DNA of 64,000 nt from Runella salmonicolor (lineage in GTDB: Bacteria; Bacteroidota; Bacteroidia; Cytophagales; Spirosomataceae), in contig NZ_JAMZEL010000003.1 in NCBI RefSeq assembly GCF_024158025.1, positions 434,001 to 498,000 of the forward strand, given 5' to 3'. Both the position numbers and the translations under genes were made by a program. The stretch's first letter is position 1, and the number at the start of each line of letters is the position of its first letter. The notes under the pieces were generated by a model, which saw only the letters and a list, made by a program, of their open reading frames with translations, did not search any database and was not told where the DNA came from. Positions 26,226 to 33,784 of this stretch are shown here, in pieces.

Positions 26226-26720
26226 ATGTTTAATGAACCTACTCCTTTAAAAGAACTGATGAGCCACTTTCCGCAGGCGGGAGAGGTGATTTGGATTGGA
26301 CTGCGTACGGCTACGCGACAAGAGATTAATATTGTGGAAGAAACCTACGCCCGTATCGGTACGGGATTGGAAGGCGACCGCTACAAAGGTACTGCCGATA
26401 GCAAACGTCAGGTGACGCTCATTCAGGCCGAACATTTGGCGGCCGTAGGGTCATATTTAGGGCGTGGAATCATTAATCCCGTGCTGACGCGACGCAATAT
26501 CGTAGTGCAGGGAATCAACCTATTGGCACTCAAAGACCATCGCATTCAGATTGGAGAGGCTGTGCTTGAGATGACTGGGCTGTGCCATCCGTGCAGCCGT
26601 ATGGAAGAAGTTTTGGGCCCAGGAGGCTACAACGCCATGCGCGGACACGGCGGCATCACTGCACGCGTGGTGCAGGAAGGAAGCATCAAAAATGGCGATA
26701 AGGTCACGGTTATTGACTAA
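26226..26720 (+). CDS. MOSC domain-containing protein
   Basis: MOSC domains are related to the molybdenum-cofactor sulfurase C-terminus and in bacteria transfer sulfur or hydroxylaminopurine-type substrates via Moco. The 164-residue protein has GLEGDRYKGTADSKRQVTLIQAEHL, TRRNIVVQGINLLAL, and the near-invariant cysteine block MTGLCHPCSRMEE. The latter is followed by RGHGGITARVVQEG. It stands 26 nt after the AcpH-like gene and ends 3 nt before the convergent unknown gene. Confidence 0.9.
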   Translation: MFNEPTPLKELMSHFPQAGEVIWIGLRTATRQEINIVEETYARIGTGLEGDRYKGTADSKRQVTLIQAEHLAAVGSYLGRGIINPVLTRRNIVVQGINLLALKDHRIQIGEAVLEMTGLCHPCSRMEEVLGPGGYNAMRGHGGITARVVQEGSIKNGDKVTVID

Positions 26721-26723
26721 TAC

Positions 26724-27620
26724 TCAAAGATTGACAAAATCTTTGGTGGCGAGATGGTATTTTTTAGTGCCCAAATGGCCATTGGCTTTCAACTCCTGAA
26801 GTTTGGTTTTGAGGGTTTTGATACGCTCTGGATAGTGTACTCGCCCCAGTTCTAGCAAGTTTTGCAGTGCTTTCTGGGTATTGCCGTTGGTATTGAGAGC
26901 GCTGATAATGTGACTGCTTCTGGCTCTTCCCTGATGCCTAATATCGCAAATGACCAGACAGATTTCGTCCAAGACCCCGTCGAGGTTGTATTGGCGGGCA
27001 TAGCCAGCCATGTTGTTTTTGAAAAGTGAAATGGCCACCTCTACCTGCAACTTGCGATGAGCGGGGTCATTCATGGCCCAATGTACAAACCGCGCGGCAG
27101 TGATGAGCTCCTGAAACTCAATTTCATCCAGAGAGGGATTAAGGTACTTCATCAATGCGGTATTTTCCTCTGCGCCGGGAGCTGGTTCAAGTGATGAAAG
27201 TGTACCATTGGTATTGAGGTAATGAATTTTTCCCTCTTTCAGTTGCAGTCGTGGAAAGTACTCACGGGCTAAGTCCAAACCTAACAACTTTCTTAGAAAA
27301 ATTACAAAATCGCCGTTGGGGACGTGTGCCGCATATTGCATAAAACTAAAGGTGAATTTGGCGCGGTCGTAGGTGTTAAGGCAGAAAAAAGAGCCTTGGC
27401 TTTCACACATTGCCGTAGGCGTAATAAAGTAAGCCCAGAAGCCAAATTCTGCTTCATAATCTTCGGGTTTATAAGAAAGTCCGGGGCTGATAGTAACGTT
27501 AAAAAGGCCGCTATTGCCCTGATAAACCGTTTCTCTGCCAATCAAAAACTTATTGGGCGTACCAATTACTTTTCCGAAATGGGAAGAATTCTGCTTGGAA
27601 AATTCAAAGTTGATAGCCAT
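26724..27620 (-). CDS. Unknown protein, possible lysozyme-like N-terminal domain
   Basis: Not recognised with confidence. The 298-residue protein has no signal peptide or membrane helix. Residues about 50-110 contain FWAYFITPTAMCESQGSF followed by LNTYDRAKFTFSFMQYAAHVP, which reads like a small muramidase-type fold with a Glu in the CES turn. That is inference. The C-terminal 150 residues are helical and basic, ending LKANGHLGTKKYHL. It is convergent with the MOSC gene and divergent from dnaX. Confidence 0.6.
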   Translation of the reverse strand: MAINFEFSKQNSSHFGKVIGTPNKFLIGRETVYQGNSGLFNVTISPGLSYKPEDYEAEFGFWAYFITPTAMCESQGSFFCLNTYDRAKFTFSFMQYAAHVPNGDFVIFLRKLLGLDLAREYFPRLQLKEGKIHYLNTNGTLSSLEPAPGAEENTALMKYLNPSLDEIEFQELITAARFVHWAMNDPAHRKLQVEVAISLFKNNMAGYARQYNLDGVLDEICLVICDIRHQGRARSSHIISALNTNGNTQKALQNLLELGRVHYPERIKTLKTKLQELKANGHLGTKKYHLATKDFVNL

Positions 27621-27709
27621 GAAATTGAGGTTTAGGAAGATGAGTTGAAATTAAATTGAATTTCTAAAAACTCATTTACCGTTTAATAAATCTTGCGTAA
27701 CTTGCGGCC

Positions 27710-29518
27710 ATGGCAGACAATTTTGTAGTATCGGCTCGAAAATATCGCCCCGTTACGTTTGATACGGTGGTCGGACAGTCGCACATTACCACTACCCTCA
27801 AAAATGCAATTCGTACCAATCACCTTGCACAGGCTTTTTTGTTTTGTGGCCCGCGTGGGGTAGGAAAAACGACCAATGCGCGTATTCTAGCCAAAACCAT
27901 TAATTGCCAGAGCCTTACGGAAGATGTTGAGCCCTGCGGTGAGTGTGAATCATGCGTTGCGTTTCAAAATAATGCCTCTTTTAACGTGCATGAATTGGAC
28001 GCGGCTTCCAACAACTCCGTCGATGATATTCGAAATCTGATTGACCAGGTACGGTATCCGCCCCAAACGGGTAAGTACAAAATCTACATCATTGACGAGG
28101 TTCACATGCTGTCTTCGGCGGCGTTCAATGCGTTTTTGAAGACGCTCGAAGAGCCACCCAGCTACGCCATCTTTATTCTGGCAACCACGGAAAAACACAA
28201 GATTTTGCCGACGATTCTGTCACGTTGTCAAATCTTCGATTTTAACCGGATTCAACCGCGCGACATCGCCGACCATATTGAGCAAATTGCCAAGAAAGAA
28301 GGCATCAAAACCGAGCGCGAAGCCCTCGAACTTATTGCCCAAAAAGCCGACGGTGGGCTCCGTGATGCGCTTTCGATGTTTGACCTCAACGTGACCTTTT
28401 CGACCGATAATACGGTGCGCTACAAAGAGGTTCTCGAAAATCTTCACATTCTAGACTACGATTATTATTTCCGATTGACGGATGCGCTTTTGGCGGGAAA
28501 TCTTTCGGAAACACTTTTGATATTTAACGAAGTTCTGAAAAAAGGCTTTGACGGGCATTTGTTCGTAATTGGAATGTTAGAGCATTTTCGTAACCTGTTG
28601 GTATCCAAAGATGCTGCCACGGTGCAGTTGCTCGAAGTATCCGAAACCGCCAAGAACAAATACCTTGACCAATCAACGCGGGCGTCGCTTTCCTTCTTAT
28701 TGTCGGCCCTGAGCGTTGGCGGACAGTGCGATATTAACTACAAAGCGTCTAAGCAACAACGGCTACACGTAGAGCTGTGCCTGATGAAAATGGCCAAGCT
28801 TACCGAGGTGCTGGACTTGGAAGCCCTCGCGGCCGACGAAAAAAAAAAGCCTAACGTAGGGGCAGGTCTGGGCAGCGTACCGTCTGCGTCTACTCCAAAC
28901 GGTAAGAACGGTTCTTCGCCAAACGCGCAGGCAAACCCTGCAAATAGGATAGACGCAAACGCATCCTCGTCGTCGTTGCCCACGACGGCCGAGCCTACCA
29001 TTACCTATCAAAATGCGCCAAATGGAAAAGGATTGCCCTTGGGGAAACTGCGCTCAACGGTCAATTTAAGCACCTCCATTACTGATACCCCCGCACCCAC
29101 GCAGGTTTCCAAACCCGTAGAAGTAGCGCTGGATGCCTTGCCCGAAAAAGACCTTCCCGTAACAATGGAGGCGCTGAAAGAAGTTTGGGCTGAATTTTCT
29201 CGAATGCGGGAGCAAAATGGCGGTGCCGTGAGTGAGCAGATTATGCTTAATCGTGATTTTAAATTTGAGAATATGACCATTGAGTTGGTTTTAGACAACC
29301 TGCATCAAGAAACCCTGCTCAATGAAATCAAACCGACGTTATTGGGTTATCTTCGCCGAAAGCTCCAAAACCGTCAGATTCAACTTTCTCACCAAATTGC
29401 GCAAAGTGATGGGAAGCGCAACCCCTACACGCCACAGGAGAAATTCAATGTATTGGCCGAGCGCAATCCCGCCCTCATTGACTTGCAGCGGCTGCTAGGG
29501 CTGGAGGTTGATTTTTAG
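27710..29518 (+). CDS. dnaX: DNA polymerase III subunit gamma/tau
   Basis: Clamp-loader ATPase of the replisome. The 602-residue tau-length protein has the Walker A GPRGVGKTT at residues 47-55 and the zinc-binding cysteines at 66, 76, 79 and 82 (CGECESC). The Walker-B-type IIDEVHML and the sensor LATTEKHKILPTILSRC follow. Domain III ends near residue 370, followed by a low-complexity Asn/Ala/Ser linker and a C-terminal tau region. At residues 377-380 the gene has ten consecutive A's (28839-28848). A -1 shift there reads Lys-Ala-stop and would give a 381-residue gamma form. Confidence 0.97.
   Translation: MADNFVVSARKYRPVTFDTVVGQSHITTTLKNAIRTNHLAQAFLFCGPRGVGKTTNARILAKTINCQSLTEDVEPCGECESCVAFQNNASFNVHELDAASNNSVDDIRNLIDQVRYPPQTGKYKIYIIDEVHMLSSAAFNAFLKTLEEPPSYAIFILATTEKHKILPTILSRCQIFDFNRIQPRDIADHIEQIAKKEGIKTEREALELIAQKADGGLRDALSMFDLNVTFSTDNTVRYKEVLENLHILDYDYYFRLTDALLAGNLSETLLIFNEVLKKGFDGHLFVIGMLEHFRNLLVSKDAATVQLLEVSETAKNKYLDQSTRASLSFLLSALSVGGQCDINYKASKQQRLHVELCLMKMAKLTEVLDLEALAADEKKKPNVGAGLGSVPSASTPNGKNGSSPNAQANPANRIDANASSSSLPTTAEPTITYQNAPNGKGLPLGKLRSTVNLSTSITDTPAPTQVSKPVEVALDALPEKDLPVTMEALKEVWAEFSRMREQNGGAVSEQIMLNRDFKFENMTIELVLDNLHQETLLNEIKPTLLGYLRRKLQNRQIQLSHQIAQSDGKRNPYTPQEKFNVLAERNPALIDLQRLLGLEVDF
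28839..28854 (+). promoter_or_regulatory. Candidate -1 frameshift or slippage site in dnaX
   Basis: A run of ten A's spans 28839-28848. In the -1 frame the codons after it are AAA, GCC and the stop TAA at 28852-28854. The shift would end the protein at residue 381, just past domain III. The known gamma form of E. coli (ribosomal frameshift at A AAA AAG) and of Thermus (transcriptional slippage in an A9 run) end at a comparable place. Confidence 0.7.
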
Positions 29519-29532
29519 GGATTTTTGAGTAG

Positions 29533-29579
29533 ATTAAGAGGATTATCGCGTTTATTACTAAACGTTTAACCCTCTTAAT
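29533..29579. repeat. Inverted repeat between dnaX and oxidoreductase gene
   Basis: The arms 29533-29545 and 29567-29579 match at 12 of 13 positions around ATTAAGAGG/CCTCTTAAT with a 21-nt spacer. It ends 10 nt before the next ATG. There is no T-tract, so termination is doubtful. Confidence 0.55.
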
Positions 29580-29589
29580 TATCCTGTTT

Positions 29590-30675
29590 ATGTTCTCTCG
29601 TCGCGATTTTCTTATTCAGGCTGCTTTGGGCGGTGCTGCTTCGCTTATATCTCCCAATACTTTGTTTTCGGCTACTCGCCCCAAAAAAGATAAACTGGGC
29701 GTGGCATTGGTGGGATTGGGGTACTATAGCACCGATTTATTGGCCCCTGCGCTGCAATTAACCAAGAATTGCCAGTTGGTAGGGATTGTGACAGGAACGC
29801 CTTCAAAAGCTGATACCTGGAAAAAGAAATACAATCTCGCCGATAAAAATATTTATAATTACCAAAATTTCGACCAAATCGCCAACAACCCCGACATCGA
29901 CATCGTCTATGTGGTGTTGCCGCCCAGTATGCACCGCGAGTTTGTGGTGCGGGCTGCCAAAGCGGGTAAGCAGGTGTTTTGTGAAAAACCCATGGCTCCG
30001 AGCGTGGCGGATTGTGAAGCCATGATTAAGGCTTGTGCCGATAACAAGGTGAAATTGGCGATTGGGTATCGCTGTCAGCATGACCCCAACACACAGGCGT
30101 ATCAAAAATTTGCCAAAGAGAGCACCTTCGGCAAAGTCCGCATGGTGACCTGCGGCGCGGGATATTTTGACGCCCGCACTACGCATTGGAAACAAAACAA
30201 AGCCCTGGGTGGCGGCGTCATGGGGGACATGGGCGTGTATGCCCTTCAGGGAGCGCGCTTGGCCACGGGCGAAGAACCGATTTCGGTCACTGCGCAGTTT
30301 CATACTACCCGTCCTGATATTTACAAAGAAGTGGAAGAGACGGCTACGTTCCAATTGGAATTTCCGAGCGGTGCATTGGCGGCTTGCCATACCAGTTTTG
30401 GTATCAATATGAATTATTTACAAGCCAATTGCGAAAAAGGTTGGTTTAAAATGGAGCCTTTTTCGAGCTACACTGGAAACAAAGGAAGTAGCCCACTGGG
30501 GCCAATCAATTTCCCCCTCGAAAACCAGCAGGCCCGACAGCTCGACGAAGATGCCGAAGCCCTCATGAAAGGTTCTGCGCTGATTGCCCCTGGCGAAGAA
30601 GGCCTGCGCGACATTCGCGTGGTAGAAGCTATTTACAAATCCGTAGCCGCTGGCGGGAAGATGATTAAAATTTAA
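29590..30675 (+). CDS. Gfo/Idh/MocA family oxidoreductase, Tat-exported
   Basis: NAD(P)-dependent sugar oxidoreductase family, 361 residues, substrate unknown. It begins with SRRDFLIQAALGGAASLI, a twin-arginine-type signal typical of the periplasmic members of this family in Bacteroidota. The Rossmann part shows GVALVGLGYYSTDLLAPAL, IVYVVLPPSMHREF and the family hallmark VFCEKPMAPSVADCEAM. The C-terminal domain has GGGVMGDMGVYALQGARL. A terminator follows at 30705. Confidence 0.9.
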   Translation: MFSRRDFLIQAALGGAASLISPNTLFSATRPKKDKLGVALVGLGYYSTDLLAPALQLTKNCQLVGIVTGTPSKADTWKKKYNLADKNIYNYQNFDQIANNPDIDIVYVVLPPSMHREFVVRAAKAGKQVFCEKPMAPSVADCEAMIKACADNKVKLAIGYRCQHDPNTQAYQKFAKESTFGKVRMVTCGAGYFDARTTHWKQNKALGGGVMGDMGVYALQGARLATGEEPISVTAQFHTTRPDIYKEVEETATFQLEFPSGALAACHTSFGINMNYLQANCEKGWFKMEPFSSYTGNKGSSPLGPINFPLENQQARQLDEDAEALMKGSALIAPGEEGLRDIRVVEAIYKSVAAGGKMIKI

Positions 30676-30704
30676 TTCGGGACTTTATTCAACTTTATAA
30701 CGGG

Positions 30705-30733
30705 GAGCGAGGCAGTTGTCTCGCTCTTTTTTT
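30705..30733 (+). terminator. Intrinsic terminator of the oxidoreductase gene
   Basis: The arms GAGCGAG (30705-30711) and CTCGCTC (30720-30726) are followed by seven T's, 30 nt after the stop codon. Confidence 0.88.
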
Positions 30734-30776
30734 GTAATAAGGATTTATATCTAAATGCTCCACGTCAGACTTAGGG

Positions 30777-30818
30777 AACCGAAAAATGAAAAACCGAAAA
30801 ACTGCAAAATTTAAAACC
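30777..30818. repeat. A-rich CGAAAAACTG-type repeat, copy 1
   Basis: Short A-rich tract with AACCGAAAAAT, AAACCGAAAAACTG and CAAAATTT units. The same AAACCGAAAAACTG unit recurs at 41091-41104 in front of the ABC permease gene. No coding sequence is seen here. Confidence 0.55.
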
Positions 30819-30848
30819 ACAGGACGGTCCCGTGCAAAATGCAAGTGA

Positions 30849-31040
30849 CTAATCAGTTACTTTGTTTAGCATTCCTACGCCCACAAACAAAAACAATGCG
30901 CCGACGATAAAAGGCACGAGGGTTTCCCATTTGGTGAGTGTGAATCCTAAGACTGCTTTGTCGGACATGAAGGCGATGCAGGCAAAAAGAATAAAAATGA
31001 TGCCCATGCTGGTGAGAATTGTTCCAATCGTACGTTTCAT
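30849..31040 (-). CDS. Small two-helix membrane protein
   Basis: A 63-residue protein with two predicted membrane helices: ILTSMGIIFILFACIAFM and a second one containing LVPFIVGALFLFVGVGML. The short loop between them holds TKWET. It starts MKRTIG with ATG at 31040; a TTG at 31046 is less likely. Function unknown. Confidence 0.6.
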   Translation of the reverse strand: MKRTIGTILTSMGIIFILFACIAFMSDKAVLGFTLTKWETLVPFIVGALFLFVGVGMLNKVTD

Positions 31041-31101
31041 TATCAATGTTGGTTTATGGGGGCGAAAATAGGGCTTTTGCAGGAAGCATCCAACATGTGC
31101 A

Positions 31102-31854
31102 TCAATAGGCGGATTGTTTTGTCTTTACCTTAGACGTTAATTTTAGAAAATTCTCTCCCAACATGAGCTGAAGGTCTTCTTGGGGTGCTTTCAGCGCATA
31201 GATTTTTGCGATTTCAACGGCAGGATGCAGCCATGGCCCATCGGTTCCGAATAAAATCTTGCTTGCACCCGCTCGTTGATAGGCCATTTCCAACAAATCG
31301 AAACGTCGCACGCCCGATGTGTCGGTGTACACATTCGGATGGCGGGCCAAAAGGTCCAGAAAAGCCAGCTGTGCTCGCCAATCATCGGCAAAACTGCTCA
31401 AATGGGGAATAATAAAGTTGACATCCCGGTACTCGGTTGCGATGAGTTCAATGGTCGAGGTTTCACCAGTGGGGTCGTACAAAACGGGAATGTTGTATGT
31501 CCGGGCGGCGGTACATATTTCACGTGAGATGCGGGCGTCGTGTCGATGTACCTTGATGCCGCAAAAGCCGTACTCTTCTACGGCCGTTTGCACCATAGAA
31601 TGAATTCTACCCCGGTCGCGCTCGGCATGAACAAACGCAAATCCATAAAAACGCGCTGGATAGCGACCAACGATTTGGGCGGTTTGGGCGTTGGCCTTGG
31701 CATAATCGGTGTGAAAAGCGGCAAATAAAACCGTTTTTTGAATTCCCGCTTCGGTCGACCATTGCATAAATTTTTTCAGCGGAGCGCGGGTATCCCAAGG
31801 GCCCGTAAGCCCGTCGCCCTCCCCGGCGTGGCAGTGGCAATCAATGATAAGCAT
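31102..31854 (-). CDS. Amidohydrolase family protein (amidohydrolase_2 type)
   Basis: Metal-dependent TIM-barrel hydrolase or decarboxylase of 250 residues. The HxH metal motif is at the N-terminus (IIDCHCHAGEGD). FCGIKVHRHDAR, NFIIPHLSSFADDW with a metal His, and ILFGTDGPWLHP with the final metal Asp are also present. The enzyme is short but complete. It begins 10 nt after the stop of the HNH-like gene, so it may belong to the same transcript. Whether it shares its function is unknown. Confidence 0.82.
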   Translation of the reverse strand: MLIIDCHCHAGEGDGLTGPWDTRAPLKKFMQWSTEAGIQKTVLFAAFHTDYAKANAQTAQIVGRYPARFYGFAFVHAERDRGRIHSMVQTAVEEYGFCGIKVHRHDARISREICTAARTYNIPVLYDPTGETSTIELIATEYRDVNFIIPHLSSFADDWRAQLAFLDLLARHPNVYTDTSGVRRFDLLEMAYQRAGASKILFGTDGPWLHPAVEIAKIYALKAPQEDLQLMLGENFLKLTSKVKTKQSAY

Positions 31855-31864
31855 GGTATTTAGA

Positions 31865-32875
31865 CTAAAAATAGTTTACCACTTCAAATTCCAGTTCTTT
31901 CGATAGTCCGAAGTGTGCCTTAAAGTTAGGGATGTTGCGCAGTACCCCGATTTTCACGCCTTTACCCGCCCGCGAAGAGGGCAAAAAGTTGCGATCTTCT
32001 TTGTAATCGAAGTAAGTCGGACTGAGTACGATTTTTTGTCCATTAAATTCTCCCATTCTTTTCAGCACGTTGATGATGGCGGCTTTCTTTTGGTCTTTGG
32101 TCGTTTTGCCCGCAACAGCCTTGTCAATCGCAGCCCCTACGATTGCGTGAGTGGTGGCAGAGAGTGGAATGGTTTGTTTATTCAACTGCTCCAGCGTAAC
32201 ATTGTCAAACAAATCGGCATATTTGAATGGAATCCAGTGATGTACTTCAATGCCAATGGGTTGAAGCGAGGCAGGGTTGCCAAAGTGAAGTTTCCGGGCG
32301 TCAAATCTGGCGCTGGCTTTGATGGCATTTTCGGCTTTGAACCCCTGCGTTTTGATGTCCGACCATTTTTTGGTTTTGTTTTGCTCGTAGGTTTCCAATT
32401 CTAGTGCTTCCAGCAAGACTTCCGCCAATATCGACTGAACCCCGCGGACTTCTTTCAATCGGTCGTATATTCCGCTTAGCTCATTGACCAATACCGCCAT
32501 TTCATAGTCTGGATTCAGTGCGTTTTTGACGTAACTTTCGGTAAGAATTTCGCCCAAAAGGGTGTTCTCAAGCTCTTTACCGCCTGCAGTGGTGTCTTTT
32601 TTGGTTGTTTGCTCGGTACCGTCTTTTCGTCGTTTGTCCTGAACTTGCTGCCAGTCGGCAGCGGCGGTATGCTGTACGGGTGGCTTTGTATCCGACGGAG
32701 TGCCTGGTGATGCCAGCCGCGCAAGTATACCTGCTACTGCACCTAATTTTTGGGCTTTAGCTTTATTGCGTCTCCAAAAGGCAGAGAGACTTTTGCGCCA
32801 AGTTTCAAACTCGGCTTCCAATTCAGCATTGATTGAGGGCGATGCTTGAGAGGGAGGGATGTGATAAGGCTGCAT
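31865..32875 (-). CDS. Putative HNH-like nuclease effector
   Basis: Unnamed 336-residue protein. The N-terminal 30 residues are Pro/Glu-rich (IPPSQASPSINAELEAEFE), followed by a basic helix and a Thr/Lys-rich linker at about 60-100, then a helical region. Near residue 210 comes IGIEVHHWIPFKYADLF, then a conserved-looking Asn at 225, and LSATTHAIV with His 243. The E-x-H-H...N...H arrangement resembles HNH/endonuclease-VII-fold toxin domains (the GHH/AHH type). The C-terminal 90 residues are unassigned. It is the last gene of a six-gene run with a deaminase-like gene. The nuclease call is inference from motif spacing. Confidence 0.5.
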   Translation of the reverse strand: MQPYHIPPSQASPSINAELEAEFETWRKSLSAFWRRNKAKAQKLGAVAGILARLASPGTPSDTKPPVQHTAAADWQQVQDKRRKDGTEQTTKKDTTAGGKELENTLLGEILTESYVKNALNPDYEMAVLVNELSGIYDRLKEVRGVQSILAEVLLEALELETYEQNKTKKWSDIKTQGFKAENAIKASARFDARKLHFGNPASLQPIGIEVHHWIPFKYADLFDNVTLEQLNKQTIPLSATTHAIVGAAIDKAVAGKTTKDQKKAAIINVLKRMGEFNGQKIVLSPTYFDYKEDRNFLPSSRAGKGVKIGVLRNIPNFKAHFGLSKELEFEVVNYF

Positions 32876-32880
32876 TGTTT

Positions 32881-33021
32881 TTAGCGTTTAGAACGGCGTC
32901 GCAGTTCGATGAATACTGGTTTTTTTACATTGGGAGGTACGGTTTTTAGGAGCACTTCCCAAGTGCTGAAAAGAATCGTTCCGTACTCTGGGCGTGCCGG
33001 TATTTCAGGTAAAAATCGCAT
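32881..33021 (-). CDS. 46-residue hypothetical protein between the two effector-like genes
   Basis: Short open frame on the minus strand reading MRFLPEIPARPEYGTILFST and ending in VFIELRRRSKR. The stop is 5 nt before the HNH-like start and the gene begins 34 nt after the deaminase-like stop. It therefore fits tightly into the gene run, and its Pro-rich start and basic tail do not look random. Its role is unknown. A chaperone, adaptor or immunity protein is possible, but nothing in the sequence decides this. Confidence 0.5.
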   Translation of the reverse strand: MRFLPEIPARPEYGTILFSTWEVLLKTVPPNVKKPVFIELRRRSKR

Positions 33022-33055
33022 GGTTGTAAATGAATTAAAGGGTGATTGACTCGGA

Positions 33056-33739
33056 TTAGCGTGTCGACCAACGGTTTATCTTAGGCTGATAGCGCCTTTC
33101 CTGAAAGGAAGCAAAGCGGTTACGCGGTTTTATCCAACGAATCCTGACATTGGCATTGGCGGGAAGCACCTGCCCCATGGATGATTTAAGGCCGTTGAGG
33201 CAGCTTTTGCAGGGTTGATCCTGAATCAGCATCTGAACTCTCTGAATGTTGTCGGCAAATAATGGGTTTATCTGTCGCTGTCGTTTTAGCCATTCAATGG
33301 CTTGGCTTTCAGGGTGCACGTGTGTGGCGGCTGAAGTGGGCTGCCACGTGACCATGTTCATTGCGCGGGTATCGGGTTCGGGCAAAAAGACTAGTCCGTT
33401 TCTCGATTCATCGGTGTACAGGTACGGGGCAGTAGGCGTTCCAGTGTTTGTCCTTCGATAGACGGTCGGGGGGGCTTCGCTGAAATGTTGGAATACCGAT
33501 GAGGGTAACTGTCGCCGAAAAATGATGCGGATGACCGCCGATGACCGCTCTGGTGGCGTATCCCAACTATCGTTGAGATCGAAGGGACGGAAATCATCCG
33601 CATTGTCCAATAACGTGGTCAGGTGCTGCCAGTCGTCCTGCGCTACAGGTTCTTCCACTGGTTCATCGTAATCAAAAGGCTCGTTTTCGTCAAAGAATTG
33701 CATGATGCTGAAAAACGTTTTGAGTTCTCTCTGAATCAT
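33056..33739 (-). CDS. Putative deaminase-fold effector (HxE and PCxxC)
   Basis: A 227-residue protein. The first 60 residues are very acidic (FFDENEPFDYDEPVEEPVAQDD). The C-terminal half has H142-P-E144 in ATHVHPESQAIEWL and C177/C180 in QDQPCKSCLNGL, 35 residues apart. This is the zinc and catalytic-Glu signature of the cytidine-deaminase superfamily. The layout resembles bacterial toxin deaminases such as the SCP1.201/DddA group, though overall similarity cannot be checked here. The ATG at 33739 lies on a hairpin; an in-frame ATG at 33703 is an alternative start. Confidence 0.55.
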   Translation of the reverse strand: MIQRELKTFFSIMQFFDENEPFDYDEPVEEPVAQDDWQHLTTLLDNADDFRPFDLNDSWDTPPERSSAVIRIIFRRQLPSSVFQHFSEAPPTVYRRTNTGTPTAPYLYTDESRNGLVFLPEPDTRAMNMVTWQPTSAATHVHPESQAIEWLKRQRQINPLFADNIQRVQMLIQDQPCKSCLNGLKSSMGQVLPANANVRIRWIKPRNRFASFQERRYQPKINRWSTR

Positions 33740-33770
33740 TGTTTTACGAAAAAAATAGATTCAGAGAGAA
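33725..33770 (-). repeat. Hairpin covering the start codon of the deaminase-like gene
   Basis: The perfect 13-bp inverted arms 33725-33737 and 33758-33770 (core GATTCAGAGAGAA) enclose a 20-nt loop. The ATG at 33739 sits at the loop-stem border, and codons 2-5 lie in the stem. No T-tract follows, so it looks more like a translation or processing element than a terminator. It lies 15 nt after the upstream stop codon. Confidence 0.7.
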
Positions 33771-33784
33771 ACGTGAAAACTTGC

